Source: Chloroflexota bacterium
GTDB lineage: Bacteria; Chloroflexota; Limnocylindria; Limnocylindrales; CSP1-4
Reading direction: 5' to 3'
Assembly (NCBI GenBank): GCA_021812735.1
Contig: JAKAMV010000552.1
Coordinates: 1-7,009, forward strand
Length of the DNA: 7,009 nt
Part shown: positions 1 through 6,188 of the stretch, in pieces
Layout: each line of letters starts with the position of its first letter
Numbering within the stretch: position 1 is the stretch's first letter
The notes under the pieces: generated by a model
Told to the model about the DNA's origin: nothing
The model's input: only the letters and a program-made list of their open reading frames with translations
The model's database searches: none
Translations under genes and position numbers: made by a program

Positions 1-600
1 CCTCGGCTTGGGCGAGGGCGTGGCCGACGGGGCGGCGCTGGGGCCGGCGGATGGCGCGGCACTCGCCTGCGCGGCAGGCGTGGCGCCTGGTTGCACGAAG
101 ATCGCAAGCACCTTGCGCTGTTCCGGGCTGGTGGCCTCCTGCTTCAGCTCGTTGTCCACCTCCGCGTCGCTCACCGTAATGCCCATGCCCTTGGCCAGCT
201 GTGTCTGCAGGACGCCATCGATCAGTTCGGTGGCGGCCGTCTGCGGCAGGGTCTGGAGCTGCTGCTGGAGGTATTGCTGTTCCTGCGCGGCGGCCGCTTG
301 GGTGACCGCACCCGATGCCACGTCCGCCTGGAGGTTCCCCAGCACCGTCTTGATGCGGAACGCGTCGACCGCCTCGCGCTGGATCCACTGGTCCTTGCTG
401 ATCGACACGCCGTTCACCGTGGCGACCGCCACGAGGTGGTCGCTGTAGTAGATCGCGCCGAGGCCGCCGGCCAGGATCGCGACGGCGACGACGATCAGGC
501 CGACGAAGCCGAGGGTGACGAGCAGTTGCTGGCGCTGTTCGTCGTTCATCGACGAACGCCGCTTCCCGCGGGGAGCGGCGCGAGGGGTGCGGAAGGTCAT
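1..600 (-). CDS. Membrane-anchored SurA/PpiC-type peptidyl-prolyl isomerase family protein (N-terminal 200 aa, partial)
   Basis: Open from an ATG at 600 to the left edge with no stop, so the C-terminal part, where a parvulin catalytic domain would lie, is outside the window. Residues 1-16 are strongly basic (several Arg and Lys), followed by one hydrophobic helix at about 26-51 (LLVTLGFVGLIVVAVAILAG). This predicts a cytoplasmic N-terminus and an extracytoplasmic body. Residues 58-175 resemble the SurA N-terminal chaperone fold: VATVNGVSISKDQW, then a helical Gln/Ala-rich stretch, then ELIDGVLQTQLAKGMGITVSDAEVDNEL. At KVLAIFVQP, where such proteins enter the PPIase domain, the chain becomes an Ala/Pro/Ser-rich linker (174-200). 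The expected role is folding of exported proteins outside the membrane, inferred from the family. The start is uncertain: neither ATG 600 nor the internal ATG at 549 has a clear Shine-Dalgarno. I prefer 600 because it keeps the basic pre-helix segment. Confidence 0.72.
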   Translation of the reverse strand, partial: MTFRTPRAAPRGKRRSSMNDEQRQQLLVTLGFVGLIVVAVAILAGGLGAIYYSDHLVAVATVNGVSISKDQWIQREAVDAFRIKTVLGNLQADVASGAVTQAAAAQEQQYLQQQLQTLPQTAATELIDGVLQTQLAKGMGITVSDAEVDNELKQEATSPEQRKVLAIFVQPGATPAAQASAAPSAGPSAAPSATPSPKPR

Positions 601-762
601 GGCGTCTGCAGGATCCCTGTCGTGGTGTGGCGCCGAAGGTGGCGCGGGCCGGCCGGAACCGCGCGGTCACGCGGCCCGGTGCAGTGCGCAAGCGTAGCGT
701 GTCTCGGCGCTGACGTGTCGCGGCGCGCCCCACTGTGCAGCGCGGAGCAGCGCACCGCGGCA

Positions 763-824
763 CGCGACCTGCCGTTCAGGTGCGCCCGCGGCCCGCGACC
801 TGCCGTTCAGACGTGCCCGTGGCC
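763..824. repeat. 31-bp imperfect tandem duplication covering the 3' end of the PAC2 gene
   Basis: Two adjacent 31-bp units, 763-793 and 794-824, match at 27 of 31 positions. The first 17 bases (CGCGACCTGCCGTTCAG) are identical. The right-hand unit holds the last five codons (GHGHV) and the TGA stop of the minus-strand PAC2 gene. The left-hand unit is a diverged copy just after the stop, with its own TGA at 776-778. Because 31 is not a multiple of three, the extra copy is out of frame with the gene. Replication slippage or short duplication at the gene end is the simplest reading; no regulatory role is evident. Confidence 0.8.
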
Positions 825-1658
825 TTCGTTGCCGCGTTCGCGGAGGAACCGTTCGATCTCCGCGATGAGGTCGTCTCCAGTCGGCTGGCGTGCTTCGTCG
901 ACGCGTGCCTCCAGTCGCTCGATGTGCGCCCGGGTGGCCTCGTCGGCCGCGGTCGCCAGGTCGAGGCGTGCGCGGAGCTCGCGGGCCTCGTCGGGGAGCG
1001 GACCGAGGGGGATCTCGATCTCGAGGTGGCGGCCCAGGACCCGCAGCAGCTCGATCGCCGCGGCCGGCGACGGGCCCGCGACGTAGTGGGGCACCTGCGC
1101 GTAGTAGCCGACGGCCGGGATGCCCGCGACCCCGATCGCGATCTCCAGCACCGACAGGGCTGCCGAGGGGACCCGCAGGATCCCCTCGGGGCCCGGCTCG
1201 ACGCCGCCCCGCAGGAGCTCGGGACGCGACGCGGTGCCCATCACGGGCACCGGCCGCGTGTGCGGCACGGCCGCGGGGATGGCGCCCAGGCTGATCCACT
1301 CGGTCACACCGAGGCGCCGCACCAGGTCGACGACGGCGTCGCACAGCGCGTGCCAGCGGTAGTCGGGCTCGGGACCTGCGAGCACCAAGATGTCGCGTGC
1401 GCCGATCCTGGCGCGCCTGACCGCGAGCTCTGGCCAGGTGAGCTCGCTGGGTCGGCCGTCGACGATCTCGAGGGTGGGCCGCCGCGCGCGGTAGTCGAAG
1501 AGGGCGTCGGCGTCGAACGTGGCGATCACCTCGCCGCCCTCCGCAACCCGATGCGCGGCCGTGGTTGCGGCCGTGCCCGCGTCGACCCAGCCATCGAACG
1601 CGACCACGATCGCCGGGGCAACGAGTGCGGGTTCGCGTGTCAGGCGATAGAGCGCCAC
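807..1658 (-). CDS. PAC2-family protein (proteasome assembly chaperone-like fold)
   Basis: A 283-residue protein read from GTG at 1658 to TGA at 807. It has the motif order of the PAC2 family: FDGWVDAG at 21-28, FDADALFDYRARRP at 48-61, GPEPDYRW at 95-102, a glycine-proline loop LGAIPAAVPHTRPVPVMGTA at 124-143, and VPHYVAGPSPAA at 189-200. A charged, probably coiled-coil tail at about 222-275 ends in DDLIAEIERFLRER. Length and tail match bacterial homologues of about 280-300 residues in Actinobacteria and Chloroflexota. The biochemical role of these bacterial members is not established; the name comes from distant similarity to eukaryotic proteasome assembly chaperones. The GTG at 1658 is chosen because homology starts directly after it; the open frame upstream is low-complexity with no family match. 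There is no Shine-Dalgarno, but a TATCCT hexamer ends 6 nt before the GTG, as in leaderless transcripts. The gene is divergent from the small secreted protein gene at 1822. Confidence 0.9.
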   Translation of the reverse strand: MALYRLTREPALVAPAIVVAFDGWVDAGTAATTAAHRVAEGGEVIATFDADALFDYRARRPTLEIVDGRPSELTWPELAVRRARIGARDILVLAGPEPDYRWHALCDAVVDLVRRLGVTEWISLGAIPAAVPHTRPVPVMGTASRPELLRGGVEPGPEGILRVPSAALSVLEIAIGVAGIPAVGYYAQVPHYVAGPSPAAAIELLRVLGRHLEIEIPLGPLPDEARELRARLDLATAADEATRAHIERLEARVDEARQPTGDDLIAEIERFLRERGNEGHGHV

Positions 1659-1670
1659 GGGGCAAGGATA
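1659..1670 (-). promoter_or_regulatory. Possible leaderless-type -10 element for the PAC2 gene
   Basis: On the minus strand the hexamer TATCCT (1670-1665) is followed by six bases and then the GTG start. A TANNNT -10 box six to seven bases before the start codon, with no Shine-Dalgarno, is the usual arrangement of leaderless mRNAs in high-GC Gram-positive bacteria and relatives. No convincing -35 box is seen. This is inference from sequence only. Confidence 0.35.
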
Positions 1671-1789
1671 GGGCAGGTCGGGGGCGCCCCGCGTAGGGCA
1701 GGACCATCGGCCGCCGCCTCGAGGACGATCGGCCCATCGGCCACCCGCAACGGAACCGGCGCAGGTTCGTTTCAACGGGCAGAGGTTCG
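1669..1789. repeat. Cluster of short direct repeats in the divergent PAC2 / secreted-protein intergenic region
   Basis: The 163-bp divergent spacer holds several short repeats: TAGGGCAGG at 1669-1677 and 1694-1702; CCATCGGCC at 1704-1712 and 1734-1742, exactly 30 bp apart, with a further ATCGGCC at 1728-1734; and AGGTTCG at 1763-1769 and 1783-1789, 20 bp apart. There is also a perfect 10-bp palindrome, GGGGCGCCCC, at 1681-1690. Spacings of 20 and 30 bp are near whole helical turns, so operator use is possible, but such words also recur by chance in high-GC DNA. No known regulator motif was recognised. Confidence 0.35.
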
Positions 1790-1821
1790 GACAAGCAGAC
1801 CGCATAGAGGTGAGGACCAGC

Positions 1822-2304
1822 ATGTTCAGGAGCATCGCCAGGTACGTGAGCCTCAGACTCGCCACGTCCCTGATCGTCGCAGCCGCCTTGCCGGTGGGTC
1901 TCGTCGCGGCGGCCAGCATCGTGAGCCATACCGCGACGCCGGGGCACGCCAGCTTCTCCACCCCGAGCCATGTCGGGGCCGTGGCCGAGCCGACCGAGTC
2001 GCCCGAGGCGACCGAATCCCCCGAGGCGACCGAGTCCCCCGAGGCGACGCACGCGCCGGACGCCGACACGGCCACCGGCGGCGGTGCCCGCCCGACCGAC
2101 ACCCACGGCTTCGCGGTTTCGCAGGTCGCGCAGGACAAGACGGCGGTCGGCGGTATGAACGACAACCACGGCGGCGCCGTGAGCGAGGTGGCACGCGGCA
2201 ACCACGGTCCGTGCGGAACGAATCCGCCCGGCAAGTCGGCGGGCCACTGCCCGTTCCCCACACCGAGCCCGTCGCCCACCCCGACGCCGACGGCTACCCC
2301 GTGA
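1822..2304 (+). CDS. Small secreted or membrane-anchored repeat protein of unknown function (HG-x-AVS-x-VA repeats)
   Basis: A 160-residue protein starting at ATG 1822, six bases after a GAGG core inside a longer GAGGTGAGG purine run. An in-frame GTG at 1810 lies within that purine run and is rejected. Residues 1-12 are basic and 13-34 hydrophobic (LATSLIVAAALPVGLVAAAS), consistent with a signal peptide or N-terminal anchor. Residues 59-76 are three copies of ESPEAT, encoded by an 18-bp tandem repeat. Residues 94-104 (THGFAVSQVAQ) and 115-125 (NHGGAVSEVAR) are two copies of one motif, 21 residues apart; a short NHGPCG follows. Two cysteines (131, 143) could form a disulfide outside the cell. 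The C-terminus (146-160) is a Pro/Thr/Ser tail resembling a wall-spanning or disordered segment; no LPxTG or lipobox is seen. The function is not recognised. It is convergent with the CYTH gene and divergent from the PAC2 gene. Confidence 0.8.
   Translation: MFRSIARYVSLRLATSLIVAAALPVGLVAAASIVSHTATPGHASFSTPSHVGAVAEPTESPEATESPEATESPEATHAPDADTATGGGARPTDTHGFAVSQVAQDKTAVGGMNDNHGGAVSEVARGNHGPCGTNPPGKSAGHCPFPTPSPSPTPTPTATP
1996..2049 (+). repeat. 18-bp tandem repeat, three copies, encoding ESPEAT
   Basis: Three in-frame 18-bp units encode Glu-Ser-Pro-Glu-Ala-Thr within the spacer of the small secreted protein. The units differ at only a few bases (GAGTCGCCC, GAATCCCCC, GAGTCCCCC, each followed by GAGGCGAC plus a final base). 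Copy number could vary by slippage without breaking the frame. Confidence 0.9.
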
Positions 2305-2378
2305 CGCAGCTCGCTGGGGGTGCGCCGCGGGCCGGTTCGCTGCGCCCGTCGGGTTCGCGGCGCGCGCCGCTCAGCGGC
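2305..2378. terminator. Structured spacer between convergent genes, possible bidirectional terminator
   Basis: The 66-bp gap between the two convergent stop codons is very GC-rich. It contains a perfect 14-bp palindrome, GCGGCGCGCGCCGC, at 2357-2370, directly against the CYTH stop. A second small stem, GCCGC/GCGGC (2366-2370 with 2374-2378), loops out the three bases of that stop codon. GCCGCG near 2324 can also pair with CGCGGC near 2356. No T-tract follows on either strand, so a classical intrinsic terminator is not demonstrated. The call rests on position between convergent genes plus the palindromes. Confidence 0.3.
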
Positions 2379-2862
2379 CGGCGGGTCTCTCGTCGCGGTG
2401 CCAGGTTCGGTAGGGGTGCGCCACCAGGTTGGCGTTGAGGTACCGGGGGTCGTCGGTGACTTCTTCGCCGACCCACCACGGTAGCGCGACCGGACACCCT
2501 TCGAACGGCAACTCGACTTCGGCGACGACCAGCCCCTCGTTCTCGCCGGCAAAGACGTCCAGCTCCCAGGTGAGCTCGCCGGCCGCGACCCGATAGCGCG
2601 TTTTCTCGACCAGCGGACGCAGCGCGAGCCGATCGAGCAGCTCGTCCGCATCGTCGCGCGGGATCTCGTACTCGTACTCGGCGCGGAGTGCCCCTCTGTT
2701 GGGTCCCTTGATCGTGAGAAACGCACGCTCGCCGGCCCGCCGTACCCGCACGGTCCGTTCCGGCGCCGTGGAGAGGTAGCCCTGGCGGTACACCGTCCCG
2801 CTCAGGCCGCGGAGCACCGCCAGGTCCCGCACCAGGAACTTGCGCTCGATCTCCCGTCCCAC
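2371..2862 (-). CDS. CYTH-domain protein (triphosphate tunnel metalloenzyme family)
   Basis: A 163-residue single-domain protein from GTG 2862 to TGA 2371. The N-terminal signature EIERKFLV (residues 4-11) supplies the ExExK triphosphate and metal-binding motif (E4, E6, K8). Tunnel strands with alternating charged residues follow: RTVRVRR (36-42), FLTIKG (48-53), EYEYEIP (62-68), EKTRYRV (86-92), WELDVF (99-104) and VAEVEL (113-118). The end, WVGEEVTDDPRYLNANLVAHPY (130-151), is typical of small bacterial CYTH proteins of about 150-160 residues. Characterised small members hydrolyse inorganic triphosphate or nucleoside triphosphates; class IV adenylate cyclase (CyaB) shares the fold. Substrate here cannot be told from sequence. 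The GTG puts the ExExK motif at the usual distance from the N-terminus; an upstream ATG at 2970 would read back through the end of nrdJ. Only 32 bases separate it from the nrdJ stop, suggesting one transcript. Confidence 0.9.
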   Translation of the reverse strand: MGREIERKFLVRDLAVLRGLSGTVYRQGYLSTAPERTVRVRRAGERAFLTIKGPNRGALRAEYEYEIPRDDADELLDRLALRPLVEKTRYRVAAGELTWELDVFAGENEGLVVAEVELPFEGCPVALPWWVGEEVTDDPRYLNANLVAHPYRTWHRDERPAGR

Positions 2863-2894
2863 GTCGCCGTGGCCGCCCTGGGTGCCCGATCGGA

Positions 2895-5800
2895 TCAGCT
2901 GCAGCCCGACGTGCTGCCGCAGTTGAGGCACTTGTAGCAGCTGCCGTTGCGCACCATGATCGAACCGCAATCTGCGCAGCTAGGTGCGTCGGCCTGGGCC
3001 TGGAAGGCGACCTTCTGGGAACGGCCGAGTTGGATCCCGACCGATTTCGCCGCGCCGTTCGATCCGGGGGCGGCATGGCCGTTCGACTCCGCCCGCGGCG
3101 CGCCGCTGGTGGGTGCCAGCGGCGGTTCAGTCGTGGCCGGAGTCGTCGCGGTGGACGGCAGGGCCTCTCCGGCCGCCGGGGCTTCCCCGGTCGGCGGCAC
3201 GCTCCCCTCGGTCGGAGTCTGCCCGCCCGAGGGTCCCGCGGCCGTTGGGGCGGCCGTGGGCTGAGCGGCCGTCGCCGGGCCTTCGGGGGAGGGTGCCACC
3301 GCCGCGCCCTCTCCAGCGGCTGCCGCGGGGAGATCGAGCGTGACCGGGACCGGACCCGACCCGGCCGGCGCCACGCCGAACTCCTCCTCGCTGGAGCGGT
3401 CGAGGATCCCGAGCGCCGGGCGGTCTTCCTTCGGGAGGAAACGCGAGCCGAGCCAGCGGAAGATGTAGTCCACGCTCGACTTCGCGATCGGAATCTCTGG
3501 ATTGCCAGTGAACCCGCTTGGTTCGAAGCGCACGTGCGCGAACTTGTTCACGAGATCCTTCAGCGGCACGCCGTACTGGAGCGCCAGGCTGATCGCCGTC
3601 GCGAACGAGTCCATCAGGCCCGAGACCGTCGAGCCCTCCTTGGCCATCTTCAGGAAGATCTCGCCGGGCTGGCCGTTCGGGTAGAGCCCGACGGTGATGT
3701 AGCCCTCGTGGCCGGCCACCTCGAACTTGTGCGTGATCGCCTGCCGTTCTGCGGGCAGTCGCTGACGATGCGGTTTCTTCGCCTCGGCCTGGGCCACGGC
3801 GAGCGCGCGCTCGAGCTCGGCGATGCGCGCCGTCAGCTCGGCTGTGGCCGCCGCCACCGCCTCGGCCGCAACGACCTCGACGGCTTTGTCGGCCTCGCTC
3901 CCTTTCTTCTTGCCGGTGCTGAGCGGCTGCGAGCGTTTGGAGTTGTCGCGGTAGATGGCGATCGCCTTGAGCCCGAGTCGCCAGCCCTCGAGGTAGACCT
4001 GCTCGATATCGGCCGGCGTGGCCGACTCGGGCATGTTGACCGTCTTGCTGATCGCCCCGGAGAGGAACGGCTGGACCGCCGCCATCATGCGGATGTGGCC
4101 CATGTAGTGGATGGACCGTTGCCCGTTGACCGGTTTGAAGGCACAGTCGAAGACCGATAGGTGTTCCGGCTTCAGTCCCGGGGCGCCCTCGATCGTTTCG
4201 TGTTCGTTGACGTAGCGGACGATCTCCTCGACCTGCCGCGAGTGGTAGCCGAGTTTGCGGAGCGCGGCCGGCACGGTCTGGTTGACGATCTTGAGGAAGC
4301 CCTCGCCCACCAGCTTCTTGTATTTGACGAGCGCGATGTCGGGCTCGATGCCAGTGGTGTCGCAGTCCATCATGAACGCGATCGTCCCGGTCGGCGCTAG
4401 GAGCGTGGTCTGCGCGTTGCGGAAGCCGTACCGCTCGCCCAGGCTCAGCGTCTCATCCCAGAGGCTGCGGGCAGCAGTCAGCATGTCTGTAGGTACCGCG
4501 TGATCGGCGATCGCGTAGGCGGCCTCACGGTGTTTGCGGATCACGCGCAGGAACGGCTCGCGGTTTTTCTCGAACTCGACGAATGGGCCGCCATGGTCGC
4601 GTGCGATGATCGCCGACTGGCGGTAGGCCTCAGCCGTCATGATCGACGTGAGGGCGGCCGCGAACGCCCGCCCTTCGTCAGAATCGTACGCCAGGCCGCG
4701 GCTCATGAGCAGGGCGCCCAGGTTCGCATAACCGAGCCCCAGTGGGCGGAAGCGATGCGAGTTCTCTTCGATCTTGGGTGTGGGGTAGCTCGCGTAGTCG
4801 ACGAGGATTTCCTGGGCAGTGATCGTGGTTCGGCAGGCGTACCGAAATGCGTCGACGTCGAACTCACCGTCCTCGCCCACGAACTTCATGAGGTTTAGCG
4901 ATGCTAGGTTGCAGCTCGTGTCGTTGATGAACGAGAATTCGGAGCAGGGGTTTGTCGCAACCTGGCGCGCGGAATTCGAGACCGGGTTCCAGTCGTTGAT
5001 GGTGGTGTCGTACTGCATCCCCGGATCGCCACAGACCCAGGCGGCCTCGGCGATCTGGTGCAGGATGTCCCGCGCCCGGTACGTCTCGGCGGGCTCACCC
5101 GTGGTGACATAGCGCGTGGTCCATTCGCCGTCCTGCTCGACCGCATGCATGAAATCGTCGGTGACACGGACCGAGTGGTTGGCGTTCTGGAAGAAGACCG
5201 AGCCGTACGCCTCGCCCGTGAACGACGGGTCGTACCCGGCCTCGATGAGCGCCCACGCCTTCTTCTCCTCGAGCATCTTGCAGTTGACGAACTCGAGGAT
5301 GTCGGGGTGATCCGCGTTGAGGATCACCATCTTGGCCGCGCGACGCGTCTTCCCGCCCGACTTGATGACACCGGCGAACGCGTCGTACCCTTTCATGAAG
5401 CTGACCGGGCCAGACGCCATCCCGCCGCCCGCCATCTTCTCTTTCGATGATCGGATCGGCGAGAGGTTGGAGCCGGCGCCCGAGCCGTACTTGAAGAGCA
5501 TCGCCTCGGTCTTGGCGAGGTCCATGATCGACGTCATGGAATCCTCGACCGAGTTGATGAAGCAGGCGGAGCACTGGGGGTGCGGCTCGACGCCGACGTT
5601 GAACCAGACAGGCGAGTTGAAGGCCATCTTCTGGTGCAGGATCAGGTGCGTCAGCTCCGCCCGGAAGGCCTCCAGATCCTCCTCCGTCGCGAAGTAGTGG
5701 CCGTCGCGCGCCCAACCGCTGATCGTATCGACGACACGGCTGATGAGCTGCTTGACGCTGCGCTCGCGCTCCGGCGTGCCCAAGTGGCCGCGGAAGTACT

Positions 5801-6041
5801 TGCTGACCACCACGTTGGTGGCCAGCTGGCTCCAGCTCTCGGGGACCTCGACGTCCGGTTGTTCGAAGACGACCTTGCCGCTTTCGTTGCCGATGCTGGC
5901 GGTCCGGATGGCCCACGTGAGCTCGTCGTAGGGATGGACGCCCGGCTTCGTCCAGCGGCGCTCGAAGGTGAGGCCGCGCACACCCCCGGTGCCGGCGGAG
6001 GCGAGGGTGGTGGAGCTGACGATTCCGGTCGCGCGGGCCAT
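2895..6041 (-). CDS. nrdJ: Vitamin B12-dependent (class II) ribonucleotide reductase
   Basis: A 1048-residue protein that makes deoxyribonucleotides from ribonucleotides using an adenosylcobalamin-generated thiyl radical, independently of oxygen. Catalytic motif NPCSE is at 364-368: N364, radical Cys366, E368. Cys377, eleven residues later, and Cys160 (SACF) fit the active-site redox pair of Thermotoga NrdJ. Other hallmarks are FNSPVWFNVG (141-150), KYGSGAGSNLSPIRSS (184-199), FRPLGLGYANLGALL (431-445) and LAPTGTIAFMMDCDTTGIEPD (548-568). A TSCPZ-type domain spans about 770-870 (EVAGHEGYITVGLYPNGQPG to the RWLGSRF region). A C-terminal cysteine-rich ribbon has C1022, C1025, C1035, C1038, C1041 and C1047 and probably relays electrons. 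Two unusual inserts are a predicted coiled coil at about 715-757 and an Ala/Pro/Thr linker at about 891-1000. No N-terminal ATP cone is seen. Start ATG 6041 follows a GGAGGGAG Shine-Dalgarno with a seven-base gap; the upstream in-frame ATG at 6167 falls inside the promoter region and is rejected. Confidence 0.97.
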   Translation of the reverse strand: MARATGIVSSTTLASAGTGGVRGLTFERRWTKPGVHPYDELTWAIRTASIGNESGKVVFEQPDVEVPESWSQLATNVVVSKYFRGHLGTPERERSVKQLISRVVDTISGWARDGHYFATEEDLEAFRAELTHLILHQKMAFNSPVWFNVGVEPHPQCSACFINSVEDSMTSIMDLAKTEAMLFKYGSGAGSNLSPIRSSKEKMAGGGMASGPVSFMKGYDAFAGVIKSGGKTRRAAKMVILNADHPDILEFVNCKMLEEKKAWALIEAGYDPSFTGEAYGSVFFQNANHSVRVTDDFMHAVEQDGEWTTRYVTTGEPAETYRARDILHQIAEAAWVCGDPGMQYDTTINDWNPVSNSARQVATNPCSEFSFINDTSCNLASLNLMKFVGEDGEFDVDAFRYACRTTITAQEILVDYASYPTPKIEENSHRFRPLGLGYANLGALLMSRGLAYDSDEGRAFAAALTSIMTAEAYRQSAIIARDHGGPFVEFEKNREPFLRVIRKHREAAYAIADHAVPTDMLTAARSLWDETLSLGERYGFRNAQTTLLAPTGTIAFMMDCDTTGIEPDIALVKYKKLVGEGFLKIVNQTVPAALRKLGYHSRQVEEIVRYVNEHETIEGAPGLKPEHLSVFDCAFKPVNGQRSIHYMGHIRMMAAVQPFLSGAISKTVNMPESATPADIEQVYLEGWRLGLKAIAIYRDNSKRSQPLSTGKKKGSEADKAVEVVAAEAVAAATAELTARIAELERALAVAQAEAKKPHRQRLPAERQAITHKFEVAGHEGYITVGLYPNGQPGEIFLKMAKEGSTVSGLMDSFATAISLALQYGVPLKDLVNKFAHVRFEPSGFTGNPEIPIAKSSVDYIFRWLGSRFLPKEDRPALGILDRSSEEEFGVAPAGSGPVPVTLDLPAAAAGEGAAVAPSPEGPATAAQPTAAPTAAGPSGGQTPTEGSVPPTGEAPAAGEALPSTATTPATTEPPLAPTSGAPRAESNGHAAPGSNGAAKSVGIQLGRSQKVAFQAQADAPSCADCGSIMVRNGSCYKCLNCGSTSGCS

Positions 6042-6123
6042 CGGTGAACTCCCTCCGTGCCTGGGATGGGACGCTATCGCGAGCGGTCCCGGGCGCCACT
6101 CCGGCGGCCGACCGCAGGCTGCG

Positions 6124-6151
6124 AATCTACCGCGCCAAACCCGTTTGTCAA
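6124..6151 (-). promoter_or_regulatory. Sigma-A-type promoter of nrdJ (TTGACA, 16 nt, TAGATT)
   Basis: On the minus strand a perfect TTGACA -35 box (6151-6146) is followed by a 16-base spacer and TAGATT (6129-6124), four of six matches to TATAAT. Transcription would start near 6117, giving a leader of about 75 bases before the ATG at 6041. That is too short for a cobalamin riboswitch. The adjacent NrdR-like box just upstream of the -35 supports the assignment. Confidence 0.65.
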
Positions 6152-6158
6152 GGTGCAA

Positions 6159-6174
6159 ACACAACATGTAGTGG
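6159..6174. promoter_or_regulatory. NrdR box upstream of nrdJ
   Basis: ACACAACATGTAGTGG matches 13 of 16 positions of the NrdR consensus (ACACwATATATwGTGT, from memory), including both CAC and GTG half-sites around an imperfect palindrome. NrdR is a zinc-finger/ATP-cone repressor of bacterial ribonucleotide reductase operons. The box ends 7 bp upstream of the nrdJ -35 element, a position suited to repression when dATP is plentiful. No nrdR gene is in the window. Confidence 0.75.
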
Positions 6175-6188
6175 TGTCCGACCGGCTA

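Noticed and set aside
1752..1771. ECF-sigma promoter (GGAAC and CGTT) before the secreted-protein gene
   Set aside because: The two elements are only 11 bases apart, whereas ECF promoters need about 16-17.
667..2247. Minus-strand open frame of 526 codons
   Set aside because: Arg-rich composition typical of a shifted frame over the PAC2 gene in high-GC DNA.
735..2438. Plus-strand open frame of 567 codons
   Set aside because: Arg/Gly/Asp-rich shadow antisense to the PAC2 gene and out of frame with the secreted-protein gene; no recognisable motif or suitable ribosome binding site.
807..2726. Long minus-strand open frame of 639 codons around the PAC2 gene
   Set aside because: Only the part from GTG 1658 to 807 shows family motifs. 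The upstream extension is antisense to the secreted-protein gene and overlaps the CYTH gene in another frame.
2863..2970. Upstream ATG start for the CYTH gene at 2970
   Set aside because: It overlaps the end of nrdJ, and CYTH proteins begin a few residues before the EIERKF motif, which fits GTG 2862.
3030..4160. Plus-strand open frames antisense to nrdJ, also at 4500-4898 and 5580-6047
   Set aside because: nrdJ is intact and certain on the other strand; these translate to low-complexity Arg/Asp/His-rich sequence without motifs.
6042..6120. Cobalamin riboswitch in the nrdJ leader, considered because the enzyme needs B12
   Set aside because: The predicted leader is about 75 bases and shows no B12-box core; cobalamin riboswitches are about 200 bases.
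6042..6167. N-terminal extension of NrdJ to an ATG at 6167
   Set aside because: It would cover the promoter and reach into the NrdR box. The ATG at 6041 has a strong Shine-Dalgarno, and the extension resembles no reductase sequence.
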